Of a DNA stretch of 51,572 nt, positions 16,899 through 26,159 are shown piece after piece. The notes below the pieces were generated by a model. It worked only from the letters and a program-made list of their open reading frames with translations. It made no database searches and was not told where the DNA came from. Position 1 is the first letter of the stretch. Each line of letters opens with the position of its first letter. Origin of the DNA: Sphingomonadales bacterium (GTDB lineage: Bacteria; Pseudomonadota; Alphaproteobacteria; Sphingomonadales; Sphingomonadaceae). The position numbers and the translations under genes are program-made. Location: contig JANXSN010000066.1 in the NCBI GenBank assembly GCA_025352685.1, forward strand, positions 1-51,572, read 5' to 3'.

Positions 16899-16927
16899 GG
16901 AGGCGGGCGGCGACGCCGCACGCCTCC
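16899..16927 (+). terminator. Likely terminator after rplM-rpsI
   Basis: GGAGGCG pairs with CGCCTCC, enclosing an inner GGCGGC-type stem, ten bases after the rpsI stop. There is no long T run, so it may be a weak or rho-assisted stop. Confidence 0.4.
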
Positions 16928-17325
16928 CTCGCATTCGTGGCGCACTTGCGGCGTGTGTGCCGCGCGCGCCGTTGCCGACTGCTGGTGCGCTGCCACTTGC
17001 GTCAACAACCCATTGAACGTTGGCGGCTTAGCGCGGTGCTGTAACTGCTCGACTTGACGACAGTGCATCCAGCTTCGTGGACCAACCGCCTGAAGGCTCA
17101 AGCGGATTTAGGAACCTCATCGACCACCTTGATCGGCTCTTCCTGGCTAGGCCAGCGTCCAGCCGCGCTCGATTCGGTGGGTATACTGATACCGACCGAT
17201 AACCGCTCCAGTGTTGCGCGTTCCCCTAATCTGCCGATATTTGTGATTATGCGGCGCTGTTTTTTTCATGATCTTGCCCAGTAGCACGCTGGCGTCCTTG
17301 TGCGGGCCTCGCTAGTCGCGAGATC
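16928..17325. other. Intergenic stretch without a confident gene
   Basis: About 400 bases lie between the rpsI terminator and fhs. A minus-strand frame without a start reads ...SVGISIPTESSAAGRWPSQE and ends in EVPKSA at about 17100. A neighbouring frame offers a 40-codon basic peptide from an ATG at about 17270. They may be fragments of one broken gene. I cannot name it. Confidence 0.3.
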
Positions 17326-18990
17326 GTGACTACAGATCTCGACATCGCGCGGGCCGCGCAACTCTTGCCCCTCACCGAGATTGCGGCGCGCGCGGGCGTT
17401 TCCCAAGCCGCGGTTGAACCCTACGGTCGCCATAAGGCAAAGATTGACCCGGCTTTCGTAACCGGGCGCAAGGCTCCTGGAAAACTGATTCTCGTCACCG
17501 CCATCAACCCGACGCCTGCAGGTGAGGGCAAAACGACCACGTCGGTCGGTCTCGCCGATGCGCTCAATGGGATCGGCAAAAGGACGATCTTGGCGCTTCG
17601 CGAACCTTCGCTTGGCCCATGTTTCGGCACGAAGGGAGGGGCAACCGGCGGCGGTTATGCCCAGGTCATCCCGATGGAGGACATAAATCTCCATTTCACC
17701 GGCGACTTCCACGCAATTACGGCCGCGCACAACCTGCTTGCGGCGATGATCGACAATCATGTGCATTGGGGGAACGCTCTCGATATCGATATTCGGAGGA
17801 TCGTCTGGCGGCGGGTACTCGACGTCAACGACCGTGCGCTGCGCGACATTGTCCAGTCGATTGGCGGCGTTGCCAACGGTTACCCGCGCGAAAGTGGCTT
17901 CGACATTACTGTTTCATCCGAAGTGATGGCGATTCTTTGCCTTGCGAATGACCTGATGGACCTTCAAGCGCGGCTGGGCAAGATCGTCGTCGGATACACG
18001 CGAAGCCGGATGCCGGTTACGGCCCATGACCTCAAGGCTGACGGCGCTATGGCCGTGCTCTTGAAGGAAGCGATCAAGCCGAACCTCGTGCAGACCATCG
18101 GCGGCACGCCCGCCCTGATCCACGGCGGGCCGTTTGCCAACATCGCGCATGGTTGCAATTCGGTCATCGCCACGCGCCTCGGCCTCGATCTCGCCGACTA
18201 TGTCGTGACCGAAGCGGGTTTCGGCGCGGATCTGGGTGCCGAGAAGTTCTTCGATATCAAATGCCGGCAGGCGGCGCTCAAACCAGCAGTCGCCGTCATC
18301 GTCGCGACCGTTCGCGCGCTCAAGATGAATGGTGGCGTTGCCAAGGTCGACCTGGCGCGTGAAGATGTCGAGGCTATTCGGCGCGGCAGCGTCAATCTCG
18401 TGCGACATATCGAGAATGTTCGGCAATTCGGCGTGCCAGTCGTCGTTGCAATCAATCATTTTTCGACTGACTCCGACGCGGAGCAAACCGTCATCTGCGA
18501 GGCCGCGTCGGCACACGGGTGTGAAGCCTATGTCTGCACACACTGGGCCGATGGCGGAGTGGGGGCAGAGCCGCTCGCCCACGCCGTTGCCGCGCTCGCC
18601 GATAAAGCGGGGGGTCAATTCGCACCAATCTACGATGACGACCTATCGCTGTTTGCGAAAATTAATACCGTTGCGACGCGCATTTATCGTGCCGAGGAAG
18701 CGGTGGCCGAACCCAGCGTCCATGCGCAGTTGGCCCGCTGGGAGGCCGCCGGCTATGGCAAGCTCCCGATTTGCATGGCGAAAACGCAATATAGTTTTTC
18801 GACCGATCCTGCAGTGCTGGGCGCGCCCACCGGCCATGTCGTGAAGGTCCGTGAGGTCCGCCTATCGGCAGGTGCCGGCTTCGTTGTCGCCATATGTGGA
18901 GAAGTCATGACGATGCCGGGGCTCCCCAGAATCCCCGCGGCCCAAGGCATCTACCTGACGAGCGACGGTCGGATCGAGGGACTATCTTAG
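17326..18990 (+). CDS. fhs: Formate--tetrahydrofolate ligase
   Basis: The enzyme makes 10-formyl-tetrahydrofolate from formate, tetrahydrofolate and ATP, feeding one-carbon units to purine and formyl-Met synthesis. The 554 residues are the family length. The P-loop [18 protein letters not shown] lies near residue 65, followed by [20 protein letters not shown], the family signatures [16 protein letters not shown] and [13 protein letters not shown], and the late [14 protein letters not shown]. The start is GTG 17326, preceded only by a short GAGA. It appears monocistronic. Confidence 0.96.
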   Translation: MTTDLDIARAAQLLPLTEIAARAGVSQAAVEPYGRHKAKIDPAFVTGRKAPGKLILVTAINPTPAGEGKTTTSVGLADALNGIGKRTILALREPSLGPCFGTKGGATGGGYAQVIPMEDINLHFTGDFHAITAAHNLLAAMIDNHVHWGNALDIDIRRIVWRRVLDVNDRALRDIVQSIGGVANGYPRESGFDITVSSEVMAILCLANDLMDLQARLGKIVVGYTRSRMPVTAHDLKADGAMAVLLKEAIKPNLVQTIGGTPALIHGGPFANIAHGCNSVIATRLGLDLADYVVTEAGFGADLGAEKFFDIKCRQAALKPAVAVIVATVRALKMNGGVAKVDLAREDVEAIRRGSVNLVRHIENVRQFGVPVVVAINHFSTDSDAEQTVICEAASAHGCEAYVCTHWADGGVGAEPLAHAVAALADKAGGQFAPIYDDDLSLFAKINTVATRIYRAEEAVAEPSVHAQLARWEAAGYGKLPICMAKTQYSFSTDPAVLGAPTGHVVKVREVRLSAGAGFVVAICGEVMTMPGLPRIPAAQGIYLTSDGRIEGLS

Positions 18991-19105
18991 CCCGCAGAAA
19001 GGGCGCACTGATTGTTTTGTTGCAGTGCAGCGTCGAATCGCAGGAACATCCCGGCAACTAGAAAGTTGAAGAGCAAGTGGACCGCAACCCTTTGAGAGGG
19101 ACCGT

Positions 19106-21391
19106 ATGAAGTTCGACCCGTTACCCTGGCCTGGGCAGCCTTTGATCGCTCGCGCAACGGGTACCCCATCGCATATTGCGCTCCTGGGCAACTTTCCGCC
19201 TCGACGGTGCGGTCTTGCCATGTACACCCATGACAGTTGGCTTGCGCTTAAAGCACAAAAACCGTCGCCGCGTGTCGATGTCTATGCTATGGATGACGGG
19301 CAGGTCGAAGGCTACGGCACTGACATCGAGCGACTGATTCCTCAAGACGACGTCGCGGCTTATCACGCGGCAGCCGACGCAATCGATGCCAGTGGCGCAC
19401 AAATTTTATGGGTCCAACACGAGTTTGGCATTTTCGGTGGTGAAGCGGGCAGTTATTTGCTTGGGCTCGTCAACCGGGTGAGCATCCCTGTAGCAGTCAC
19501 TCTTCACACCATCCTCGAAAGCCCCAACGGGTCGCAGCGTTCGGTACTCGAAGCGTTGCTCGACCGCGCGGCAACCATCATCGTCATGGCTGACAAAGGA
19601 CGCGAGATCCTCGAGCGCGTTTATAAAGTCGACCCGGCCAAGGTAAAGGTTGTACCGCACGGGATCCCCGACAGGCCGCTCGGCGATGCGCCGGCGATGC
19701 GCGCTCAGCTCGGTCTGCCGGAACGCCCGACCATTTTGACTTTCGGCTTGCTGTCACCCGACAAGGGGATTGCCGACATGATCGAGGCGATGCCGGTGAT
19801 CCGCAAGCAATGTCCCGACGCACATTACGTTGTCCTGGGTGCAACGCACCCGCATTTGCTGCGTAACGAAGGAGAGCAATACCGCGACACGTTGTTGGCG
19901 CGTGTCACTGAACTCGAGCTTCAGAGCAGCGTCAGCTTTGTCGATCGATTTGTCGAGCTTGAAGAGTTGACCGAATGGCTGACCGCAGCCGATGTCTATG
20001 TCACGCCGTATCGCAATCCGGCGCAGATAACGTCGGGTACGTTGAGTTATGCCATCGGGTTGGGCAAGGCGGTCGTGTCGACCCCTTACGTCCACGCAAC
20101 GGAAATCTTGTCCGACGATCACGGCGTACTGGTGCCGTTTCGCGCGCCTGATGCGCTCGGGGCGGCGGTCGGTCGTCTTCTGACTGACCAACCAATGCGC
20201 AATCAGATGAGCCTGCGCGCCTATGCACGGGGTCGGACAATGATCTGGCCTCGCAATGCCGAAGCGGTTCTTGCGGCAATGGCACCGGCACTGCGCCAGC
20301 CACGGAGCGGTTTGGGCCAACCCGTGCTTCGCCTGTCTCCGGTTGAGCGGATGACTGACGGCGTGGGCTTGCTCCAGCATAGCGTGTTTGGCATCGCCGA
20401 TCGCGATCACGGCTACTGCATTGATGACAATGCCCGCGGTCTGCTGTTGATGGCGATTGCGGAAGACCTGCCGATTAATACACGAATTCGCCTTGCAGAA
20501 ACCTATGCGAGTTTCGTCCAGCACGGCTGGAACCCCGACACGGCGCAGTACCGCAATTTCATGAGCTATGACCGGCGCTGGCTCGAAGATGTTGGCTCGG
20601 AAGATAGCAATGGGCGCACGCTTTGGGCGTTAGGCGTGACGGCGGCCCAGGCTCCTTCTGCGCCGCTGCGCAGCTGGGCAAAAATACTTTATGATCAGAC
20701 GATCGGATCGATCTCGGGTCTTGGGTCAGTCCGCACGAAGGCTTTTGCGATGTTGGGCGCCGCCGCAATGACCGCGGTGCGCCAAGACCCAGCGTCCCAA
20801 ACGCTGCTTGGTGACGGCGTGGCCATGTTGTCGGCGCTTTTGGCGCGCAACAGCCGCCCCGATTGGGCGTGGTTCGAAATCGTGCTGTCCTATGACAATA
20901 CGCGCTTACCCGAAGCCCTGATCCGGGCGGGACAGGCGCTGGGCGATTCGAGCGCGATTGCAACCGGTCTGGAAACGCTAGACTGGATCACCAGGCAGAC
21001 CACTGGGCACGATGGCATGTTTCAGCCGATCGGCACGCAAGGCTTTGGCAAGCCCGGCGAGACCCGAACGCTGTTTGACCAACAGCCCTTGGAGGCATGG
21101 GCAATGATCGACGCGTGCGTCGCAGCATGGGACGTTTCGGGTGATCCCGTCTGGATCGAACGGGCTCAGGCAGCGCATGATTGGTTCCTCGGTCGAAACA
21201 CGTTGGGCGCGCCAATCGTTGATCAAGAAACAGGCGAGTGCGGCGACGGGCTGACGTCGGTTGCGGTAAATGGCAACAACGGTGCGGAGTCAGTGATCGC
21301 GTGGCAAATGGCGCGTCGTGCATTTGTTCGCTTGTCCGAATCGGTTACACCGGTTCAGGACAGCGGGGAGCAAATCGCGCATGCCGCCTGA
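19106..21391 (+). CDS. GT4 glycosyltransferase fused to an (alpha/alpha)-barrel domain
   Basis: The 761 residues form two parts. Residues about 20-400 are a GT-B glycosyltransferase of family 4 type: GNFPPRRCGLAMYTHD at the start, WVQHEFGIFGGEAG, the nucleotide-sugar core ILTFGLLSPDKGIADMIEAM, VPHGIPD and the acceptor/donor segment VTPYRNPAQITSGTLSYAIG. Residues about 420-750 are a helical repeat region with HGYCIDDNARGLLLMAIAED, EDSNGRTLWALGVTA and NGNNGAESVIAWQMA, resembling an (alpha/alpha)6 glycosidase fold. Fusions like this are found beside GH130 genes, as here (40 bases downstream). The likely job is building or trimming a mannose-containing glycan, but the product is unknown. A strong GAGAGGG precedes the ATG. 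Confidence 0.85.
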   Translation: MKFDPLPWPGQPLIARATGTPSHIALLGNFPPRRCGLAMYTHDSWLALKAQKPSPRVDVYAMDDGQVEGYGTDIERLIPQDDVAAYHAAADAIDASGAQILWVQHEFGIFGGEAGSYLLGLVNRVSIPVAVTLHTILESPNGSQRSVLEALLDRAATIIVMADKGREILERVYKVDPAKVKVVPHGIPDRPLGDAPAMRAQLGLPERPTILTFGLLSPDKGIADMIEAMPVIRKQCPDAHYVVLGATHPHLLRNEGEQYRDTLLARVTELELQSSVSFVDRFVELEELTEWLTAADVYVTPYRNPAQITSGTLSYAIGLGKAVVSTPYVHATEILSDDHGVLVPFRAPDALGAAVGRLLTDQPMRNQMSLRAYARGRTMIWPRNAEAVLAAMAPALRQPRSGLGQPVLRLSPVERMTDGVGLLQHSVFGIADRDHGYCIDDNARGLLLMAIAEDLPINTRIRLAETYASFVQHGWNPDTAQYRNFMSYDRRWLEDVGSEDSNGRTLWALGVTAAQAPSAPLRSWAKILYDQTIGSISGLGSVRTKAFAMLGAAAMTAVRQDPASQTLLGDGVAMLSALLARNSRPDWAWFEIVLSYDNTRLPEALIRAGQALGDSSAIATGLETLDWITRQTTGHDGMFQPIGTQGFGKPGETRTLFDQQPLEAWAMIDACVAAWDVSGDPVWIERAQAAHDWFLGRNTLGAPIVDQETGECGDGLTSVAVNGNNGAESVIAWQMARRAFVRLSESVTPVQDSGEQIAHAA

Positions 21392-21430
21392 CGGGTTCGT
21401 TCGGCGGCGGGGGGAAGCCTTATTTCGATC

Positions 21431-22720
21431 GTGGACATCCATCCGCTACGCTTGCGTCCTGATCCGCGCCGAGTTGTCGTTCGCCCTTTTCACCTCGCTT
21501 GGCAGGCGGACGGAACAGAATCGAGTCGCGCGCTGCGCCTGGTCGAGAACGTTATAAACCTGACCAAGGACGAGGTCACAGATGAGCTTGAAAGTGTTTA
21601 CCGCGATTTCTATTCGCGTCATTGGCAGGTCGAGAAGGTGTTCGAGCGGCGCTATGACCAGTTGGTCGAACAATTCGGCGATGCCATCGATACGACAACA
21701 CTGACCCCGCGGCGCCGCCAGCTGCTCGGTGCCTATTTCTGCCATGAATATAGCTATGCCGCCGCCGCGATTATGAATCCAAGTGTTGTTGCAGCGCCCG
21801 ATCAGTCCGGAATGACTGATGGCGCGGTTCGGTTCGCCATGTCGCTTCGTACTGTCGGCGAAGGTCATATAAGCTCGATCGCCTTTACGCAGGGCATTGT
21901 CAGCCCTGGCCGCGAGGTGTCGATCCCCGAAGCGCCGCGTATCGCAACGGCAGCGGATGTGTCGGCATTCAAGCGTGGCGATCCGATGGTGCCCGGTGAG
22001 CCAGTGACCGTTTATCGCCACCCTGACAGCGATCTTTCGCGCACTGTGATTTTCCCGATGACCGATGCGCAACGCAACGGTCTGGAAGATCTGCGAATCA
22101 CGCCTTTCCACAACGGTGCGGGCAAGACAGAATGGATTGGAACCTATACTGCTTATGACGGGCGAACGATCCGCTCGGAAATGATGCGGACCAAGGATTT
22201 CCGCAAGTTTGAGCTGGTGCCCATGACCGGACGCGCAGCGCGCAACAAGGGAATGGCGCTGTTCCCGCGCAAGGTTGGCGGCCGGTACATGATGATCGGG
22301 CGCCAAGACGGTGAAAACCTGTTTCTGCTGACCTCGAATATTTTGACTGACTGGGACGACGGGGTTCTGCTTGCGCGCCCGGCATACGCCTGGGAATATA
22401 TTCAGATCGGCAATTGTGGCGCGCCCATCGAACTCGATGAAGGGTGGCTACTCTTAACTCACGGCGTCGGCGCCATGCGGCGTTATGCCATCGGCGCGAT
22501 GCTGCTCGACAAGGAGGACCCGTCGAAGGTCATCGGGCGAACCGAGAAACCAATCCTCGAACCGCTCGATCAAGAACGCGACGGTTATGTCCCCAACGTT
22601 GTCTATACCTGCGGCGCGATGCGGGTCGGCAGCGATCTTTTCCTGCCCTTTGGTATCGCCGATAGCTCGATCGGATTCGGGTTCGTCGGGATCAAGGAGC
22701 TGCTTGCCCTCATGGTCTGA
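21431..22720 (+). CDS. GH130-family mannoside phosphorylase or mannosidase
   Basis: The 429 residues match the GH130 five-bladed beta-propeller family, which acts on beta-mannosides by phosphorolysis or hydrolysis. Recognisable parts are the helical N-terminal extension of the longer GH130 forms (TDELESVYRDFYSRHWQVEKVFERRY), ITPFHNGAGKTEWIGTYTAYDG, NKGMALFPRKVGGRYMMIGRQDGENL and NCGAPIELDEGWLLLTHGVG, and the last blade VVYTCGAMRVGSDLFLPFGI. I cannot tell phosphorylase from hydrolase by eye. It starts at GTG 21431, 40 bases after the GT4 fusion, so the pair is probably one operon and one pathway. Confidence 0.85.
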   Translation: MDIHPLRLRPDPRRVVVRPFHLAWQADGTESSRALRLVENVINLTKDEVTDELESVYRDFYSRHWQVEKVFERRYDQLVEQFGDAIDTTTLTPRRRQLLGAYFCHEYSYAAAAIMNPSVVAAPDQSGMTDGAVRFAMSLRTVGEGHISSIAFTQGIVSPGREVSIPEAPRIATAADVSAFKRGDPMVPGEPVTVYRHPDSDLSRTVIFPMTDAQRNGLEDLRITPFHNGAGKTEWIGTYTAYDGRTIRSEMMRTKDFRKFELVPMTGRAARNKGMALFPRKVGGRYMMIGRQDGENLFLLTSNILTDWDDGVLLARPAYAWEYIQIGNCGAPIELDEGWLLLTHGVGAMRRYAIGAMLLDKEDPSKVIGRTEKPILEPLDQERDGYVPNVVYTCGAMRVGSDLFLPFGIADSSIGFGFVGIKELLALMV

Positions 22721-22793
22721 TCCCGCTTACCTGCTCACGTGGTTTGGCGTCGGTCATGGTGGCAATCGCGCAGAGTCGGGCACGGTGCGACCG

Positions 22794-22817
22794 GTATCGG
22801 GACAAAGATCCCGGTAC
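22794..22817. terminator. Hairpin between convergent GH130 and tetR genes
   Basis: GTATCGGGA and TCCCGGTAC form a 9-bp stem (one wobble pair) with a six-base loop, in the 121-base gap between two convergent genes. There is no T run, so a terminator role is likely but not certain. Confidence 0.4.
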
Positions 22818-22841
22818 GCCGACTGGGGGCAGAGTGCACAA

Positions 22842-23501
22842 TCAGCTGCGGGGGCTCGCATCTCGCACAGCAATCCCCCAGGCCCGAACGAAAGTCTCGA
22901 CGGCTGCCTCGACGTCGGCCGCCAGTTCCTGGGGCGACGTTTGCGCCGTAAGACCCATCAACCGCGCCTGATGGCAATTCGACTGGCACATATACGCGAA
23001 CTGCCGGGCCAACCGCTCGGGATCACTGGGGTAGACCCGGCCACTGGTCATGGCAGCGGTCAGATAGGCGGACAGCTTGGCTTTGCCGCGCTTGGGGCCG
23101 CGTTCGAAGAAAAGGGTGCCCATTTCGGGGAACCGGCCGGCCTCACCGACAACTAGGCGATGCAAATCGATAATTTCGGGGGTAAGCACGATCCCCATCA
23201 TCGCGATGCCAAACCCATAGAGTGCTTCGCGCAACGGTAGTTCAGGCGACAGCGAGTCTTCGAGCGCCTGGCCGTAACGTTCGACCTGCTCGTCGACAAC
23301 TGCAGCAAACAGCTCCTCCTTCGAAGGGAAATAGCTCCACAGCGTCGTCTTTGATCCGCCGACTTTTGCGGCGATGGTGGACATTGCAGTTGCCGCATAG
23401 CCGTGCGTCAGAAATGCGTCGCGCGCTACGGCGACAAACGCCTCGCGCTTGGTTTCACGTGCGGATCGCGACGGAACGCTCGTGACAGGCTCTGTAATCA
23501 T
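22842..23501 (-). CDS. TetR-family repressor of the adjacent efflux operon
   Basis: This TetR-type protein of 219 residues has HTH helices KREAFVAVARDAFLTHGYAATAMSTIAAKVGGSKTTLW near residues 18-56, followed by YFPSKEELFAAVV. The C-terminal ligand domain resembles AcrR-like regulators (a TetR_C with AGRFPEMGTLFFERGP). I use ATG 23501; a TTG nine codons upstream is unsupported. It diverges from the OMF-EmrA-EmrB operon. A palindrome covering its own start codon recurs just ahead of the OMF gene, which fits repression of both directions, with derepression by a drug-like ligand. Confidence 0.9.
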   Translation of the reverse strand: MITEPVTSVPSRSARETKREAFVAVARDAFLTHGYAATAMSTIAAKVGGSKTTLWSYFPSKEELFAAVVDEQVERYGQALEDSLSPELPLREALYGFGIAMMGIVLTPEIIDLHRLVVGEAGRFPEMGTLFFERGPKRGKAKLSAYLTAAMTSGRVYPSDPERLARQFAYMCQSNCHQARLMGLTAQTSPQELAADVEAAVETFVRAWGIAVRDASPRS

Positions 23502-23513
23502 ACTGGATAGTAT
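23500..23513. promoter_or_regulatory. Candidate TetR operator 1
   Basis: ATACTGGATAGTAT is a palindrome with arms ATACT/AGTAT around a four-base centre. It overlaps the tetR start codon. A near copy lies at 23557-23570. Confidence 0.55.
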
Positions 23514-23556
23514 CGTTTTTATTGACAACTGACTTTTTTTTCTCGATGGGGTGGCG

Positions 23557-23570
23557 ATACCAGATAGTAC
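23557..23570. promoter_or_regulatory. Candidate TetR operator 2
   Basis: ATACCAGATAGTAC differs from operator 1 at three positions and sits 12 bases before the OMF start. Its centre is 57 bases from that of operator 1. Confidence 0.5.
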
Positions 23571-23582
23571 GGTCGCGTCAAA

Positions 23583-25010
23583 ATGCTTCGTTTCTTCCTC
23601 ACAATCATGTTTGTCTGGCTCGTCGACGGCTGCGCGCCCGTGCCGGAACTCGGCTCCGCTCCGGTGCCACGTCCAGCGGCTGGCCTGGCGTCCGTGTCTT
23701 CACTGCCCGCGACAGCGGCGGGTTGGCCGATCGATCGCTGGTGGGTGGCGTTCGGCGACCCGCAACTCGATGCGTTGATCGCCGAAGGACTGGCCGGTTC
23801 ACCCGATGTTGCCGCAGCCTCAGCGCGGGTGAGATACGCGGACGCGCTCGCGCAACAGGCCGGAGCGGCTTTGAGCCCAAGTCTGGCCATCGACGGCAGT
23901 GCCGGCGGCGTCAAACAGTCCGAAAATCTTGGGATCCCCCCGTCATTCGTCCCCAAAGGCATTCAGGATACCGGGCGCATCTCTGCGGCGCTGTCGTTCA
24001 ACCTCGATCTCTGGGGCAAGAACCGCGCCGCCCTCGCTGCCGCACGCGGTGAGGCAGAAGCGGCCCGGGTCGATGCCGCGCAGGCGCGGTTGTTGCTTAC
24101 GACCGGGATCGCCTCGGCCTACGCCGACCTCGCCCAATACAGTGCTGAACGTGATGTGGCGGTCGAAGCGCTGCGTGTGCGGGAGGACACAACGCGGTTG
24201 ACCCAACAGCGCGTCGCTGTTGGTGTCGATACGCAGGGGAGCCTCTCGCTTGCCCAATCACGTGTGCCGCAGGCGCGCGCCGACATTGCTGCGCTCGACG
24301 AGGCTATTGGACTGACGAGAAACCGGCTTGCCGCACTCGTTGGCGCAGGGCCAGACCGAGGCCGATCAATCGCACGACCGGCGCTCAAGCCCGCCCCGAT
24401 GGGCCTCCCCGCAAATGCGGGCATCGATCTTGTCGGTCGTCGTCCCGATCTTGTCGCGGCGCGCTTGCGTGCCGAGGCCGCTGCCGATCGGATCAAGGTC
24501 GCGCGCGCCGACTTCTATCCCAATCTCAACTTGACGGCCCTTGTCGGCCTCCAGTCGCTTGGCTTGTCGAGTTTGTTCCAAGACGGCTCCAGTTATGGAA
24601 ACGGCGGCCTGGCGGTCAGCCTGCCGGTGTTCGATGCTGGTCGCATACAAGGTCGTTACCGCAGTGTGCGCGCCGATTATGATGCCGCCGTTGCGCACTA
24701 TGATGCGACTTTGCTGACGGCGCTGCGCGAAACTGCCGATGCTACGATCAGCCGAAGGGCAACCGAGGCGCGGCTTTCGGACTTGCGTCAGGCCCTGGTC
24801 TCGTCGGAAGATGCGGCCCGTATCGCCAATTTGCGGTATCGCGGCGGATTGTCGAACCAGTTACCCGTGTTAACCGCCGATGATACGTTGCTCTCGGTGC
24901 GGCGCGCCGTAGCCGACCTCGAGGCACGCCGCATGGCTCTCGACATTGCCTTGGTTCGCGCGCTCGGCGGTGGCTACCGCACTCCAACGATTCAAACAGG
25001 AGCCAGATAA
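23583..25010 (+). CDS. Outer-membrane efflux factor (NodT/OMF lipoprotein, TolC superfamily)
   Basis: The 475 residues form an outer-membrane channel subunit for tripartite export. A signal peptide ends in a lipobox-like LVDGC (residues 13-17). The motif WWVAFGDPQLDALIAEGLAGSPDV is typical of the NodT group, and two OEP repeats follow, with ALSFNLDLWGKNRAAL in the first and VSLPVFDAGRIQGRYRSVRADYDAA in the second. The genes for the membrane-fusion protein and the MFS pump follow with a one-base overlap and a four-base gap. No good ribosome-binding site precedes the ATG. Confidence 0.93.
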   Translation: MLRFFLTIMFVWLVDGCAPVPELGSAPVPRPAAGLASVSSLPATAAGWPIDRWWVAFGDPQLDALIAEGLAGSPDVAAASARVRYADALAQQAGAALSPSLAIDGSAGGVKQSENLGIPPSFVPKGIQDTGRISAALSFNLDLWGKNRAALAAARGEAEAARVDAAQARLLLTTGIASAYADLAQYSAERDVAVEALRVREDTTRLTQQRVAVGVDTQGSLSLAQSRVPQARADIAALDEAIGLTRNRLAALVGAGPDRGRSIARPALKPAPMGLPANAGIDLVGRRPDLVAARLRAEAAADRIKVARADFYPNLNLTALVGLQSLGLSSLFQDGSSYGNGGLAVSLPVFDAGRIQGRYRSVRADYDAAVAHYDATLLTALRETADATISRRATEARLSDLRQALVSSEDAARIANLRYRGGLSNQLPVLTADDTLLSVRRAVADLEARRMALDIALVRALGGGYRTPTIQTGAR

Positions 25011-26155
25011 TGGCCGACGCTGCGTCCACGTTCGACGATGTCGAGACTACCGCTCCGACGACTGATTCCGGTCGCCGCAAGCGGTTGCTCACCATCATCA
25101 TGATCATTGTCCTTGTCGCCGCTGCTGTCTGGGGCATCTGGTATTTTGTGACTCAGGCCGGGCGCGTCGAAACCGACAATGCCTATGTCGGGGCCGATGT
25201 TGCCCAAGTAACTGCGCTGGTGTCAGGCCCGGTTGCCGAGGTGCGCGTGTCGGGCACGCAGACGGTCAAAAAGGGTGACGTGCTCGTTGTGCTGGATGAC
25301 GCTGATGCAAGGGTCGATGTGGCGACCGCCGAGGCGGCGCTGGTCCAGGCACAGCAGAAATTCGGGCAAGCCGCTGCTCAGGTAGGATCGGCGCGCGCCA
25401 AGCTTGCCTCGCGCGGTGCCGATATCGCGCAGGCGCGCGCGCGCCTTGCCGAAGCCAATGCCGGGCTCGAACGTGCCCGCGTCGAACTGGCGCGACGCGA
25501 AGCGTTGGCGGGAAGCGGCGCAGTTTCCGGGGACGAACTCAGCGCGGCCCGCGCTGCATACGCTACCGCCCGCGCTTCCCGGGATCTGGCCGCAGCGGGC
25601 ATCGTGTCCGCTCAGGCGACGAGCGCATCGGCCGACAGCGACGTCGCCGCCAGTGAGGCGCTGGTCCGCGGTACAGACATTGCGACTGCCCCTGATGTTG
25701 CGGCGTCGCGCGCTCGCTTGGCGGGAGCACGGCTAGGACTGGCACGGACTGTTATCCGCGCCCCGATTGACGGCGTTGTTACCAATCGTCAGGTCCAGGT
25801 TGGACAGCGGATTGCCGCAGGGGCGCCGATCATGACCTTGGTTCCCGTTGCCAGCGCCTATGTCGATGCAAATTTCAAAGAGAGCCAGCTGCGCGGCGTG
25901 AAGCCTGGCCAGCGGGTCAAGCTGACATCGGACTATTACGGTGGCTCCGTTGTATTCCACGGCAGTGTCGTGGGCTTTTCCGGGGGCACAGGCGCCGCGT
26001 TTGCCCTGATCCCGGCGCAGAACGCGACCGGCAATTGGGTCAAGGTCGTGCAGCGCTTGCCGACTCGTATCGCGCTCGATCCATACGAGTTACGGATGCA
26101 TCCCTTGCGTGTCGGGCTTTCGATGACGGCCACAATCGACACACGCGGCAATTAA
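25010..26155 (+). CDS. emrA: Membrane-fusion protein of an Emr-type efflux system (HlyD family)
   Basis: EmrA-type proteins link an inner-membrane MFS pump to the outer-membrane channel. The 381 residues have a cytoplasmic tail, one anchor helix (KRLLTIIMIIVLVAAAVWGIWYF), the EmrA hallmark GRVETDNAYVGADVAQV and a lipoyl half-motif (VSGPVAEVRVSGTQTVKKGD). A long Ala-rich coiled-coil hairpin (about 95-235) follows, then the second lipoyl half (IRAPIDGVVTNRQVQVGQ) and a beta-barrel. Its ATG overlaps the OMF stop in TAATG. Confidence 0.94.
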   Translation: MADAASTFDDVETTAPTTDSGRRKRLLTIIMIIVLVAAAVWGIWYFVTQAGRVETDNAYVGADVAQVTALVSGPVAEVRVSGTQTVKKGDVLVVLDDADARVDVATAEAALVQAQQKFGQAAAQVGSARAKLASRGADIAQARARLAEANAGLERARVELARREALAGSGAVSGDELSAARAAYATARASRDLAAAGIVSAQATSASADSDVAASEALVRGTDIATAPDVAASRARLAGARLGLARTVIRAPIDGVVTNRQVQVGQRIAAGAPIMTLVPVASAYVDANFKESQLRGVKPGQRVKLTSDYYGGSVVFHGSVVGFSGGTGAAFALIPAQNATGNWVKVVQRLPTRIALDPYELRMHPLRVGLSMTATIDTRGN

Positions 26156-26159
26156 AAAA

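Noticed and set aside
17157-17270. 40-codon basic peptide from an ATG at about 17270 on the minus strand
   Set aside because: There is no ribosome-binding site, the frame is short, and an alternative frame gives a different coherent tail, so it is more likely broken sequence.
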